Shown one piece after another: positions 26,662 through 35,696 of a stretch of 54,011 nt of DNA. Location of the stretch: assembly GCA_049644325.1 (NCBI GenBank), contig JBARRR010000013.1, forward strand, positions 1-54,011. The letters run 5' to 3'. The notes beneath the pieces are model-generated. The model was not told where the DNA came from and ran no database searches. It worked only from the letters and a program-made list of their open reading frames with translations. This stretch comes from DASZHA01 sp049644325 (lineage in GTDB: Bacteria > Chloroflexota > Dormibacteria > DASZGP01). A program made the position numbers and the translations under genes. The first letter of the stretch is position 1; every line of letters begins with the position of its first letter.

Positions 26662-27345
26662 CTAGTAGCTGGGCGTACTGCGGGCGCGCTCCGCAATGGG
26701 GCCGATCAACGCGGCCCTGAAGTCCGCGCGGCGCTCCTCGTCGGTGACGTCGTCGAAGCCGGGGATGCGATCCGCGATCCAGGGCGGGACGCCGCGGACG
26801 ACCTCGTTGCCGTCGACGCTGGCCACCACCTCGACGTCGTTGGCCTCGTCGACCTGGATCCCGATCTTGCGGATGACACCGGTGTGGTCGGAGAGAGTCC
26901 AGGCGTGGACCCAGGCCCGAGCGGCCGGCTGACGCTGAATCACCAGCCGCATCGGCAGGCTGGAGACCTGCTCGGACTCATGCCCGGAGCGCAGCTCCAG
27001 GAGCAGCGCCCGCAGCAGCGGGTCGAGGTCGTTGGCCACCCATTCGCAGAGCGAGGCGGCGCGGTTGTCCATGTCGGGGTACTCGAAGAGCTCGAGGGTG
27101 TTGAGGGCGATGGCCCGGACCACGCCGGAGTGACGCCGGCAGAATATACGGTCATCGATCGCCAGGTGGTGCTCTGGGCACCAGGAGGTGCCGCACGCCT
27201 TCCCCTTCCGATCGACGTAGGCGCAGGGGACGCCGAGATGGCTGGGGCAGTCAGGTTGGGAGCACTGGTCGGAACCCAGGATGGGCCCGGGAGACATGAT
27301 CGCAGCCGCGTCGCTACGCCCGCCGATTCGCTTCAGGAATGACAT
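26662..27345 (-). CDS. Unknown protein with N-terminal Cys/His cluster
   Basis: 227 residues, soluble. Residues 26-75 contain eight Cys and four His in patterns such as CSQPDC, CGTSWCPEHH and CRRH, probably binding one or two zinc ions in a treble-clef or B-box-like fold. The remainder has a helical LNTLELFEYPDMDNRAASLCEWV segment and a beta region (MRLVIQRQPAARAWVHAW) and ends acidic then basic. I do not recognise the family. The start ATG lies only nine bases after a TATATT -10-like hexamer (27360-27355), so the transcript may be nearly leaderless; GGGGG gives a weak ribosome site if not. Confidence 0.7.
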   Translation of the reverse strand: MSFLKRIGGRSDAAAIMSPGPILGSDQCSQPDCPSHLGVPCAYVDRKGKACGTSWCPEHHLAIDDRIFCRRHSGVVRAIALNTLELFEYPDMDNRAASLCEWVANDLDPLLRALLLELRSGHESEQVSSLPMRLVIQRQPAARAWVHAWTLSDHTGVIRKIGIQVDEANDVEVVASVDGNEVVRGVPPWIADRIPGFDDVTDEERRADFRAALIGPIAERARSTPSY

Positions 27346-27363
27346 CAGGCCCCCAATATAACG

Positions 27364-28149
27364 TCAGGTCACCCGTTGGTCGATAAGTAGCGACTGAATT
27401 GATCGACCAATGTGACCGTTCTGATCCCATAAGCGGCTCTCGGCAACACCAACGCCCTGGTCGCCGGCGTCGGTTACTGCGGTGAGACAAACCCACTCTC
27501 CCTGCAGCTTCCGATGCAGGTATACGGTCAGGTCGGGGTTGATGAAAAGGTAGCGCCGAAAGTCGAGCACTCCGCTCAGGCCGTTGCCAAAATCCGCCGC
27601 CGCCATCACCCGTTGAAGCGGGGTTGGCTCGCGGCCCGCTATTACCGGGTACCGCAGCCGGAGCCACGCCGTCGCCGGTCCCGGGATGGCGAAATGCCCC
27701 TCCGCGTAGCGGAACTCCATGGCGCTGCCCATGCCCACGGCGGGATTAAGGCCTGCGGTCAGCGGCTCGGACTCCGCCGAAAAGGGAGGCAGCTCAAGCT
27801 CGGGGCGGGGATACTCGGGGGTCTCGAGCCGGGCCTCGCGAATGCGCAGCGCGGTGGCCCGCGCGACCTCCGTACCACCAGCGCTGATCGAGGCCCCGAC
27901 CAGCTGCACCTTCTTGCCCGGACGAAGCAGCGAGAGCGATAGGTCCAGGTGCTCCGTGGGCACCGGCCGGAGGAACTCCATCGTCACCCGTGCCACGAAC
28001 ATGTCGGCGCCGGGCTCGAATGACTCGATCATGCCCGCCATCAGCGAAGACGTCGCCCCGCCATGGAGGGCGTTGGGGTCCCACGGGCCGATGGCCAGGT
28101 CCGTGGGCATGTAGCCGTCACCGTCGATCGTGAAGAGCGCGCCCGTCAT
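27364..28149 (-). CDS. Acyl-CoA thioesterase family protein, double hot-dog
   Basis: 261 residues. The N-terminal hot-dog opens with the family motif GPWDPNALHGGATSSLMA and has VARVTMEFLRPVPTEHLDL; the C-terminal hot-dog has RVMAAADFGNGLSG and LFINPDLTVYLHR followed by GEWVCLTAVT. This TesB-like arrangement hydrolyses acyl-CoA to free acid and CoA; the D in AADF and N in INPD are usual active-site positions. It fits the fatty-acyl theme of the window. The ATG is at 28149; the next gene on this strand starts 18 bases after the stop. Confidence 0.88.
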   Translation of the reverse strand: MTGALFTIDGDGYMPTDLAIGPWDPNALHGGATSSLMAGMIESFEPGADMFVARVTMEFLRPVPTEHLDLSLSLLRPGKKVQLVGASISAGGTEVARATALRIREARLETPEYPRPELELPPFSAESEPLTAGLNPAVGMGSAMEFRYAEGHFAIPGPATAWLRLRYPVIAGREPTPLQRVMAAADFGNGLSGVLDFRRYLFINPDLTVYLHRKLQGEWVCLTAVTDAGDQGVGVAESRLWDQNGHIGRSIQSLLIDQRVT

Positions 28150-28175
28150 GGGCGCAAGCGTACCCGCGGCGGGCA

Positions 28176-28208
28176 GAAGCCCCTGCCCAAACCTTGGGAA
28201 GGGGCTTC
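28176..28208. terminator. Long GC-rich hairpin, terminator-like without T run
   Basis: GAAGCCCCT (28176-28184) pairs with AGGGGCTTC (28200-28208), and inside it CCCAA pairs with TTGGG around an ACC loop, so 14 of 15 base positions pair. It lies between the stop of the DUF4383 gene and the start of the thioesterase gene, both minus strand. No T run follows on either strand, so it may act as an attenuator, a transcript-protecting stem or a Rho-assisted terminator. Confidence 0.5.
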
Positions 28209-28226
28209 CGGCTGAAGGCCTGGCGG

Positions 28227-28604
28227 CTAAGCCGCGGCCACCTCCGCGCGAGGCGAGGCAAAGCCGACGTAGAGCAGCACCGCCGCGCTGGCAGCGTGGA
28301 GGATGATGTCGAACCCGCCGATGGGAAGGATGTTGAGGGGGTTGGTGATGACCAAGCCCAGCACCGCCACCAGTGCCAGGACGCCGCCGAAGACCTGCGC
28401 CCAGGTGCGGGTCATCGCGGGGGCGACGAAGAAGACCGCCAGGCCGGTGACGCCGATGAGAAGGTGCACCACGTTGTGCAGTGGGCTGATCGGGAAAATC
28501 CCGAGAAGGTTGCTATCAGGGGCCAGCGGACCGATGAAGCCAAGCACCCCAACGAGGGTGTAGACGGCTCCAAAAACGCCCGCCGTCATCTTGGACAATG
28601 ACAC
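28227..28604 (-). CDS. DUF4383 small membrane protein
   Basis: 125 residues with four membrane helices. The start is GTG at 28604, supported by GGAGG (complement of 28613-28617) eight bases upstream; a TTG five codons earlier would lie inside that site. The signature FPISPLHNVVHLLIGVTGL and a second PIGGFDIILHAASA half, each with a His in a membrane segment, match DUF4383 proteins of Actinomycetota and relatives. Function is unknown. It is transcribed away from the DUF72 gene. Confidence 0.85.
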   Translation of the reverse strand: MSLSKMTAGVFGAVYTLVGVLGFIGPLAPDSNLLGIFPISPLHNVVHLLIGVTGLAVFFVAPAMTRTWAQVFGGVLALVAVLGLVITNPLNILPIGGFDIILHAASAAVLLYVGFASPRAEVAAA

Positions 28605-28710
28605 GGTGGATACCTCCAAATTGTTGTACCGGACCTGCTGTCCGGCGGTGAGACTCGGTTGTCGTTGGTTACGGAGTTAGACGCGTCATGGATCATCTGA
28701 ATCCAACCCG

Positions 28711-28716
28711 TATAAG
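28711..28716 (+). promoter_or_regulatory. Possible -10 box for the DUF72 gene
   Basis: TATAAG at 28711-28716 matches five of six consensus positions. The start codon of the DUF72 gene follows at 28728 with GGAGG between, leaving a leader of only a few bases. No clear -35 is visible in the 108-base gap shared with the divergent DUF4383 gene. Confidence 0.35.
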
Positions 28717-28727
28717 CGCGACTGGAG

Positions 28728-29621
28728 GTGTTGGTTACGCCTGATTCCACCATCCTGGTGGGCACCTGCAACTGGGCCGACCACGAGGACTTCTACCCTC
28801 CACGGCTACCGGCGAACGAGCGCCTGCGTTATTACGCGCAGTTCTTTCCCATCGTCGAGGTCGACTCGACGTTTTACGGCATTCCCAAACCGTCGGTGGC
28901 GAAGCGCTGGAGCGAGCAGACACCGGACAACTTCAAGTTCAACGTCAAGGCCTATCGCAGCCTCACGCTGCACGAGCGCGAGAACGATAAACCGCGACGA
29001 CCGACCGATGAGGAGGAGCGGGAGTTCATGGACCTGCTCGACCCGCTGCGCGACAGCAGCAAACTGCGCGGGGTACATTATCAATTCCCGCCGTGGTTCA
29101 AGGCGACGCCCGCCAACATGGACTACATCTCCGAGCTCGCCGACAAACAACCACGCGACCAGTTGATCGTCGAGTTCCGTCAGCGGAGCTGGTCGGAGCC
29201 AGCGCGGTTCGACGCGGTCACCGAGCTGCTGGCCGAGGCCGGTATCGCCTACTGCATCGTCGACGAGCCCCAGCTGGGGACGGCGTCGATGCCACCGCAC
29301 ATGGCGGTCACCACCGACAAGCTCTCGGTTCTGCGCCTGCACGGGCGTAACGCCAAGACCTGGTACAAGAAGGGCGAGACATCAGCGGACCGCTTCGACT
29401 ACCTCTACTCCGAGGAGGAGCTGCTGGAGTGGGTGCCGCGGGTGCGCCAGCTGGCGGACCGGGCCAAGGAGGTCCACGTGCTCTTCAACAACAACCGTTC
29501 CAACTACGCCGTCGTCAACGGCCTGCAGATGGCCAAACTGCTGGACCTGGGCTACCCCACGCTCGAGGAGATGGAAGCGCGGCGACGCGAGGGGATGCAG
29601 GAGGAGCTGCCGCTCGGCTGA
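28728..29621 (+). CDS. DUF72 (YecE-like) TIM-barrel protein
   Basis: 297 residues. Hallmarks of the family are ILVGTCNWADHEDFYP, EVDSTFYGIPKPSVAKRW, TPDNFKFNVKAYRSLT, GVHYQFPPWF, IVEFRQRSW, and near the end VHVLFNNNRSNYAVVNGL. The fold is a TIM barrel; the reaction is unknown, although conserved acidic and aromatic residues line a likely active site. The start is GTG 28728 or TTG 28731, both very close to GGAGG at 28724-28728. No clear operon partner; the DUF3891 gene converges on it. Confidence 0.88.
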   Translation: MLVTPDSTILVGTCNWADHEDFYPPRLPANERLRYYAQFFPIVEVDSTFYGIPKPSVAKRWSEQTPDNFKFNVKAYRSLTLHERENDKPRRPTDEEEREFMDLLDPLRDSSKLRGVHYQFPPWFKATPANMDYISELADKQPRDQLIVEFRQRSWSEPARFDAVTELLAEAGIAYCIVDEPQLGTASMPPHMAVTTDKLSVLRLHGRNAKTWYKKGETSADRFDYLYSEEELLEWVPRVRQLADRAKEVHVLFNNNRSNYAVVNGLQMAKLLDLGYPTLEEMEARRREGMQEELPLG

Positions 29622-29639
29622 CGTGGCTTCGAACGCCGG

Positions 29640-30446
29640 CTAGGCCGGGGCGATGTTGGCGTGCATGTACCAGGGCGCGGCGCGGCGCCAGGCGTCCAGG
29701 AAGTGCTCGCGGGTGGCGTAGTCGGCCGGGCGCAGGCGCGCTGCCGGGATTTCAACCTTCAGGGCTTCAAGCCGCAGAGGGTAGGGCGTCAGCCGGTACT
29801 CCCCGGGGGCGATCATCGAGAACCTGAGCGACGCCTCGTCGGCGCCAGCGGCCGCGGTCAGAGGTGTTGCCGGGTACTCGAGCGCCCAGGGCTGGAGAGC
29901 GTCCTGCCGGCAGATGTCGAGCGATATCCGGTCCCACAGCTGCAGCCACTTGTAGTTGGCGGCCAGCTGCGCCTCGCCGGCCTCATCGAGGTCAAGCTCG
30001 GCGCGGAGCCGGTCCTGGCGGTCGAGCTCGCCATCGACGAAGTCGCGCAGCGCCACGGCCTGAGGGCCGGTGAAGTTCTCCGGCAGGGAGAAGGGTTGCC
30101 AGCCCCAGTGGGAGTGGAAGAAGCCGGAGAAATGGAGGCTGACCAGCAGGGCAGCGTAGGCGTCGATGGCGTACAACGCTTCGACGCCCCGACGGTACAT
30201 GTCGCTGGTCCTGACCCGGTCGACCTCGAAGAAGCTGAGCGGGCGCCGATCTTCACCGACCTCGGGTGCCTCGTCGAAGACCAGCCAGGCGTCGTCGTGG
30301 CGCCGGGCGCCGACCACCACCGAGGGATAGGGCTCCGCCGGCTGCCAGGGGTCTCGACCCCAGGCGGCCGCCAGCCGGCCCGAAAGCTCGGCGTGGTCGG
30401 CCTGGCGGACGATGACCACCTCGGCGCCCTCCTCGCGAACGATCAC
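29640..30446 (-). CDS. DUF3891 family protein
   Basis: 268 residues, soluble, from a GTG start nine bases after the aquaporin stop. The family pattern is visible: QADHAELSGRLAAAWG at the N-terminus, then ARRHDDAW, later SLHFSGFFHSHWGWQ and FVDGELDRQDRL, WLQLWDRISLDICR, and a C-terminal strand-rich part with YRLTPYPL. Conserved His and Asp residues (DH, HDD, H-x-H) look like a metal site of the HD-like kind, but no activity is established. It is co-directional and nearly fused in spacing with the aquaporin gene. Confidence 0.85.
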   Translation of the reverse strand: MIVREEGAEVVIVRQADHAELSGRLAAAWGRDPWQPAEPYPSVVVGARRHDDAWLVFDEAPEVGEDRRPLSFFEVDRVRTSDMYRRGVEALYAIDAYAALLVSLHFSGFFHSHWGWQPFSLPENFTGPQAVALRDFVDGELDRQDRLRAELDLDEAGEAQLAANYKWLQLWDRISLDICRQDALQPWALEYPATPLTAAAGADEASLRFSMIAPGEYRLTPYPLRLEALKVEIPAARLRPADYATREHFLDAWRRAAPWYMHANIAPA

Positions 30447-30455
30447 GGGTTGCGG

Positions 30456-31193
30456 CTAGGGCAGCTCCTTCTCCTCGGCATGCACCGGCACATCGGTCTC
30501 GCTGGCGCTGGCCATCAGGAGTCCCTGGTACACCAGCCCGGCCAGGATGCCGCCGATCAAGGGACCGAGCCAGTAGATGAAGAAATGCTGGCCGTCGACG
30601 ATCCCGGCGACCAGGGCGGGGCCGAAGGCGCGGGCCGGGTTCATGGCCGCGCCCGTCAGGGGGCCGCCGAGAAGGATGTCGAAGAGCAGAACCAGGCCGA
30701 TGCCAAAGCCTGCGATCTTGTTGAAGGCGCCGCGGGGGTCGATGGCGGTGGCGAAGACCACGAACACCAGGAAGAAGGTGAGGACTGCCTCTACGACATA
30801 GGAACGCACCGGCGAGATCGTGGGGGTGGGCGCGCCGTAGTTGGCCGCCTGCACGATCACCGTCGGGAAGATGTAGCGCAGCACAAGGGTGGCGGCAATC
30901 CCCGCCACCAGCTGGGTGACGATGTACAACCCAGCCAGCAGCGGCTCGATGTGCCGGGTGATGGCCGCCGCCACCGTCACCGCCGGGTTGAAGTGCCCTC
31001 CCGAGATGTGGCCGACGGCGGTGATCATCACCGCCAGGACAATGGCGTGGGCGAACGCGATCATCAACAGGTCCGCCGGACCGAAGGCGGCGCCGTTGCG
31101 GATCACGGCATCGGTCAGGATTGAGCCGGCGCCGAAGAAGACCAGAGCGAAGGCGCCGAGGAATTCCGCCAGAAGAACCTGAACCTGCTTCAT
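30456..31193 (-). CDS. MIP family aquaporin
   Basis: 245 residues, six membrane helices and two half-helices with NPA boxes at 69-71 (SGGHFNPAVT) and 185-187 (AMNPARAFGP). The Arg after the second NPA (R188) is the selectivity-filter Arg. The residues after it are AF rather than the Asp of glycerol facilitators, so water or a small neutral solute is more likely than glycerol. The ATG at 31193 has GGGAGG just upstream. It forms a two-gene unit with the DUF3891 gene. The acidic C-terminal tail (ETDVPVHAEEKELP) is cytoplasmic. Confidence 0.93.
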   Translation of the reverse strand: MKQVQVLLAEFLGAFALVFFGAGSILTDAVIRNGAAFGPADLLMIAFAHAIVLAVMITAVGHISGGHFNPAVTVAAAITRHIEPLLAGLYIVTQLVAGIAATLVLRYIFPTVIVQAANYGAPTPTISPVRSYVVEAVLTFFLVFVVFATAIDPRGAFNKIAGFGIGLVLLFDILLGGPLTGAAMNPARAFGPALVAGIVDGQHFFIYWLGPLIGGILAGLVYQGLLMASASETDVPVHAEEKELP

Positions 31194-31293
31194 CTTGCCT
31201 CCCTTTCTGGTGCCTGGCCCCGCGAGTCAAGCGCAGTTTACCTGCTACAGTCGCGTGCTGAAAAAGACCTGATCGGGGCACGAGGTAACCAGA

Positions 31294-32046
31294 ATGCGCT
31301 TCAAGGACAGGGTTGCTGTGATCACCGGCGGAGGCCGGGGTATCGGTGCGGCCACGGCGCGGCTGCTGGCCTCCGAGGGCGCAGCGGTGGTCATCGCCGA
31401 CCTCGACGACGGTCCCGCCAAGGATGTCGCCGGTGAGATAACCGCTGCCAAGGGGCGGGCCCTGGCGGTGGCCGCCGACGTCACCGACCGGGCATCGGTG
31501 GAGGCCCTCTTCGAGCAGGCGGTGTCGGGGTTCGGCCAGGTTGACATCCTGGTCGCCTGCGCCGGCATCATCCGCGACAACCTGCTCCACAAGATGAGCG
31601 ACGACGACTGGGACGGGGTCGTCGACACCCACCTCAAAGGCACCTTCCTGTCGGCGCAGGCGGCGCAGCGGCACATGGTCCCGCGGGCTTACGGAAAGAT
31701 GGTCTTCCTCTCCTCGACCTCGGCCCTGGGCAACCGCGGCCAGGCCAACTACTCCGCCGCCAAGGCCGGGCTGCAGGGGATGGCGCGCACGCTGGCGATC
31801 GAGCTGGGCCGCTTCAACATCAACGTCAATGCCGTGGCGCCCGGCTTCGTCGACACGCGTATGACGGAGCAAACGGCCGAGCGGATGGGCGTTGAGTACG
31901 AGCAGTTCAAGACCGCGGTCGCTTCCCAGACCCCCCTGCAGCGGGTCGGCACACCTGAGGACCTGGCCAATGTCATCGCCTTTTTCGTCAGCGACGAGTC
32001 AAGCTACGTCAGCGGGCAGACGCTGTATGTCCGCGGCGGACCCTGA
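31294..32046 (+). CDS. Short-chain dehydrogenase/reductase, FabG-like
   Basis: 250 residues, classical SDR. The cofactor loop TGGGRGIG is at 11-18, ADV and the NAG-equivalent CAGI around 89-92, a Ser in SSTSALG, and catalytic YSAAK with Y153 and K157. A helix-ending Asp-Leu (ADLDD) after the second strand favours NAD(H). It probably reduces or oxidises a 3-oxoacyl/3-hydroxyacyl thioester, in keeping with neighbouring acyl-CoA genes, but the true substrate is open. The ATG at 31294 has GAGG eight bases upstream. Confidence 0.9.
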   Translation: MRFKDRVAVITGGGRGIGAATARLLASEGAAVVIADLDDGPAKDVAGEITAAKGRALAVAADVTDRASVEALFEQAVSGFGQVDILVACAGIIRDNLLHKMSDDDWDGVVDTHLKGTFLSAQAAQRHMVPRAYGKMVFLSSTSALGNRGQANYSAAKAGLQGMARTLAIELGRFNINVNAVAPGFVDTRMTEQTAERMGVEYEQFKTAVASQTPLQRVGTPEDLANVIAFFVSDESSYVSGQTLYVRGGP

Positions 32047-32067
32047 GCCCGTGCGGTCGCCCTCGCG

Positions 32068-33693
32068 CTAGCGGCCAACCTCGCGTCGCTGCATCAGGAT
32101 CGTGGCCAGGCCGAAGCCGAGGACGCAGATCGCCAGCATCTCCAACAGCCCGTCCCACTTGACGCCGCCGGTCAGGGGGTTGCCGTAGAGGGTGAAGACC
32201 GAGAGCTTCAGGACCCAGTCCGGCCATTTGAGAATCGGTCCGATCTGGACCAGCAGGTAGCTGAGGCCCGCGATCGTCACCAGCACCGCCACCGTCGCCC
32301 GAGGCACGCGACTGGCGAGGGCAGCACCAACCGCCCCGAACGTGGTCCCAAACGGGATGAGCACCACAGAAGCGATGAAGAGGTCGCCGGAGGGCACATC
32401 GATGTTGATGGAGTGCGCCGCGATGTACAGCGCCACTGAGCTGACGCCGATGAGGATGGTCAGGCTGACGAGTAGGGTCAGTGCGCGCTCCAGGACCACC
32501 CGCCAGCGCGGGACCGGGGCGCTCAACTCCATCTCCAGGCGTCCCTCGTTGTCCTCGGCGGCCCAGCGGGCCACCTGGGTGATGGCGTAGATCGCCAGGA
32601 TCAGCTGGAAGAAGCCAAACCAGAAGAAGCCGGTGAGACTGACATACAGGTCGTGGTGGCCCACGAGTGCGAGGTAGGCGCGCAGGCTGCCCTGGGTCGA
32701 CGTGACCAGGTCGACAAGCTGCTTGCCGAGCGAGGCGAAATACGCGGCCCCGATCGCCGTCCCCAGGGTCCACGCCAACAGGCCCACCCGGTGCTCGTAC
32801 AGCGATTCCACCACCGGGAGCCGGAGCAGCGGGTTGGGGTCGGGTCGGTACACCGGGGGATGGGTCCGGGGACGGCGGCGAATGAGGGCGGAGCCGAGGT
32901 CGCGCCGCTGCATCAGGATCGCGGCCACGGCCGCCAGGATGACGGCGGCGGCGAACAGACCAACGGTGGCGGCGATGTCGAACGTGCCGCCGGACCTGAG
33001 CGGGGTGTTGAGGTCGTAGTAGTAGAAGGGCGACACCACCCGGGCGATGGGGCGCAGGCTGTCGACGGTGCGGCCCAGGCTGTTGACCAGGAAGAGGATG
33101 GTGAGGACTCCACCGATCAAGCCGGCCGCTGCGCTGCGGGTAGAGACCGGCTGGGCCAGGACCAGCCCGATCGCGTACAGGACCAGGATCAGGCACACCA
33201 TCGCCAGGGAGATCTCGGCCAGCGCCATGAGGTCCAGCGGGTTGCCGGAGGCGGCGGCGCCGAGGTAGACCGCAGCGCCCATGCCGGCCGCGAACGCCAC
33301 CGCCGCCACCGCGAAGGCGGCAAAGCGGACCAGCAGGTACCACAGTCGCGATACGCCCTTGGCCAGCCAGACCTCGACCAGCCCCTTCTCCTCGTCACCA
33401 CGGGTGGCTCCGCTGGCAGAGAGCACCGCCCAGATCAGGACCACGAAGGGATAGCCGCCATAGACACGCCACTGCAGGTACCCCCCGATGGTGTCGACAC
33501 CGACCGGGATCGGCAGCAGGTAGCTGATCTGCTGGCCCAGGACCGTCATCTGCTGGGCGAATGCCTGGCGGGCCGCCTCGGTTGTGCCCGCCGCCGAGTT
33601 GAAGGCGAGGGCTTGCACGGCACCGCCAACGACGCCGAAGAAGGCCATCCCGATGATTCCAAGTCGCTGCATCCGCAAGGCGATCCGGAACAC
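32068..33693 (-). CDS. ABC-2-type exporter permease with duplicated halves
   Basis: 541 residues with about twelve membrane helices in two similar halves: each half ends in an AAILMQRRDLG or ATILMQRREVG motif, and each begins with an amphipathic segment. This two-half architecture is typical of polyketide/tetronasin-type antibiotic exporters. It works with the ATPase encoded just upstream: the GTG start at 33693 lies one base after the ATPase stop. The substrate is unknown. It is the third gene of a regulator-ATPase-permease operon. Confidence 0.88.
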   Translation of the reverse strand: MFRIALRMQRLGIIGMAFFGVVGGAVQALAFNSAAGTTEAARQAFAQQMTVLGQQISYLLPIPVGVDTIGGYLQWRVYGGYPFVVLIWAVLSASGATRGDEEKGLVEVWLAKGVSRLWYLLVRFAAFAVAAVAFAAGMGAAVYLGAAASGNPLDLMALAEISLAMVCLILVLYAIGLVLAQPVSTRSAAAGLIGGVLTILFLVNSLGRTVDSLRPIARVVSPFYYYDLNTPLRSGGTFDIAATVGLFAAAVILAAVAAILMQRRDLGSALIRRRPRTHPPVYRPDPNPLLRLPVVESLYEHRVGLLAWTLGTAIGAAYFASLGKQLVDLVTSTQGSLRAYLALVGHHDLYVSLTGFFWFGFFQLILAIYAITQVARWAAEDNEGRLEMELSAPVPRWRVVLERALTLLVSLTILIGVSSVALYIAAHSINIDVPSGDLFIASVVLIPFGTTFGAVGAALASRVPRATVAVLVTIAGLSYLLVQIGPILKWPDWVLKLSVFTLYGNPLTGGVKWDGLLEMLAICVLGFGLATILMQRREVGR

Positions 33694-33694
33694 G

Positions 33695-34630
<936 letters not shown>

Positions 34631-34633
34631 GTT

Positions 34634-35116
34634 CTAGGTCCTCCTCTGTTTCCAACGCTCGGCGACGCGGACGGTCTCCTCCAGCCAGAATTCGTAGAAC
34701 TCGGCCATCAGCCGCAGACGGTCCTTGGCCTTGCCCTCCCCTACCACCGGCTCGCCCCGACGAACCATGACCAACCCGTCACGGATGCGGGTCAGAGCGG
34801 CCTCGAAGGTGGGGTCCATCTGCTCATTCACCGTGTACAGCACCCGGCGGCTGCCAGGGGTGTGCTGGCGGCGGGCAACGCCGAGTCTCTCCAGGTCGCG
34901 GGCGGCGACACTGGCGCTGCTCTTGCTCACTCGGAGCTGGATGGCGATGTCGTCCAGGCTCAAGGGGTCGTCGCTGACGAGCAGCAACCCGAACAGCCGG
35001 CCCACGGTCAGCGCCGCCCCGTACCGGGCAAACATCTGCCCGGTGTCGTCGACATATCGCCGGCGCTCCTCGCCCTGGCCAGCCGCCGGATTCGGTTTTT
35101 CCCGTACATTCGGCAT
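34634..35116 (-). CDS. GbsR/MarR-type transcriptional regulator of the ABC exporter
   Basis: 160 residues from the ATG at 35116. A winged helix (about 35-100) contains LSLDDIAIQLRVSKSSASVAARDLERLG, the recognition-helix pattern of the GbsR branch of MarR, followed by VLYTVNEQ and a long C-terminal helix pair for dimerisation. It likely represses the exporter operon it leads. The -10 hexamer TATATT (35128-35123, minus strand) puts the transcription start at or next to this ATG, so the mRNA appears leaderless; a longer reading from 35164 would place the promoter inside the gene. Confidence 0.85.
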   Translation of the reverse strand: MPNVREKPNPAAGQGEERRRYVDDTGQMFARYGAALTVGRLFGLLLVSDDPLSLDDIAIQLRVSKSSASVAARDLERLGVARRQHTPGSRRVLYTVNEQMDPTFEAALTRIRDGLVMVRRGEPVVGEGKAKDRLRLMAEFYEFWLEETVRVAERWKQRRT

Positions 35117-35134
35117 GTACTGAATATACCGTAT
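35104..35134 (-). promoter_or_regulatory. Leaderless promoter with two palindromes at the GbsR-type gene start
   Basis: The minus strand has -10 TATATT (35128-35123), seven bases before the ATG at 35116. A perfect inverted repeat GTACAT-N5-ATGTAC spans 35104-35120, over the start codon, and a second palindrome ATAC-C-GTAT spans 35126-35134, over the -10. Both are good candidates for autoregulatory binding by the regulator. The -35 region is poor. Confidence 0.5.
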
Positions 35135-35181
35135 GTGGTAGGAGCCGGGACCAGAAGCTGACAAGAAAACGGTGGGCTAAG

Positions 35182-35487
35182 TCAGAAGAGCAAGCTCGTG
35201 GTGGTCGTGGTCGTGCCGCCTGCGGCGATGATCCCTACGAACAGGAGGATGTAGCCGACGATAAGCAGCAAATAGCCGGCGATCTCGAACATGACCGGGC
35301 TTTTGCCGCCCTCGTTCCAATGGATGATCCCGAAGATCAAGCCGATGAGGCTGATGAAAATCGAGCCGATGCCCCAGCCGGTGCCGCCGAGGCGGAATGC
35401 AAGCAGGATCAGCCGGATGTAGCCAATGATGGCCACGATGAACCCAGCGAAGATCAGAAGGCCGCCGAGGATGCCTACTACTATCAC
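35182..35487 (-). CDS. Small three-helix membrane protein, family unknown
   Basis: 101 residues. I chose GTG at 35487 because CTCCTCC (GGAGGAG on the gene strand) lies five bases upstream; an ATG at 35526 falls within the -10 box. Three hydrophobic segments (VVGILGGLLIFAGFIVAII, IGSIFISLIGLIFGII, AGYLLLIVGYILLFVGII) alternate with short polar loops, and the tail reads GGTTTTTTSLLF, with six Thr in a row. It may be a stress or envelope protein; no function can be read. It has its own promoter with a perfect TATAAT. Confidence 0.75.
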   Translation of the reverse strand: MIVVGILGGLLIFAGFIVAIIGYIRLILLAFRLGGTGWGIGSIFISLIGLIFGIIHWNEGGKSPVMFEIAGYLLLIVGYILLFVGIIAAGGTTTTTTSLLF

Positions 35488-35524
35488 GAAATCTCCTCCT
35501 GGAGCGGGGCGGATGGTCGGGCGC

Positions 35525-35530
35525 ATTATA
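35525..35530 (-). promoter_or_regulatory. Consensus -10 box for the small membrane protein gene
   Basis: A perfect TATAAT (complement of 35525-35530) lies about 37 bases before the chosen GTG start, giving a leader of about 31 bases that contains the GGAGGAG ribosome site. No TTGACA-like -35 is present at the right distance. The rest of 35531-35696 shows nothing else that I can support. Confidence 0.5.
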
Positions 35531-35696
35531 TGGCGGCCTGCCGCGGTTTCGGCTTTCTGCTCGGGTCAAATCCTGGGTTGCGATCGTCCCCCAGCAAGCT
35601 CGACAAACTGGGCCTCAAGACCAGAAGCCGCGTCTTCGTGCGCCCGCACCCGACGTGGTGATCGCAGACGAGGCCACCGGAAGTTAATCTGAGGCG

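Noticed and set aside
29661..31124. 487-codon plus-strand open frame opposite DUF3891 and the aquaporin
   Set aside because: Mirror-frame artefact; the minus-strand genes have membrane helices and NPA boxes.
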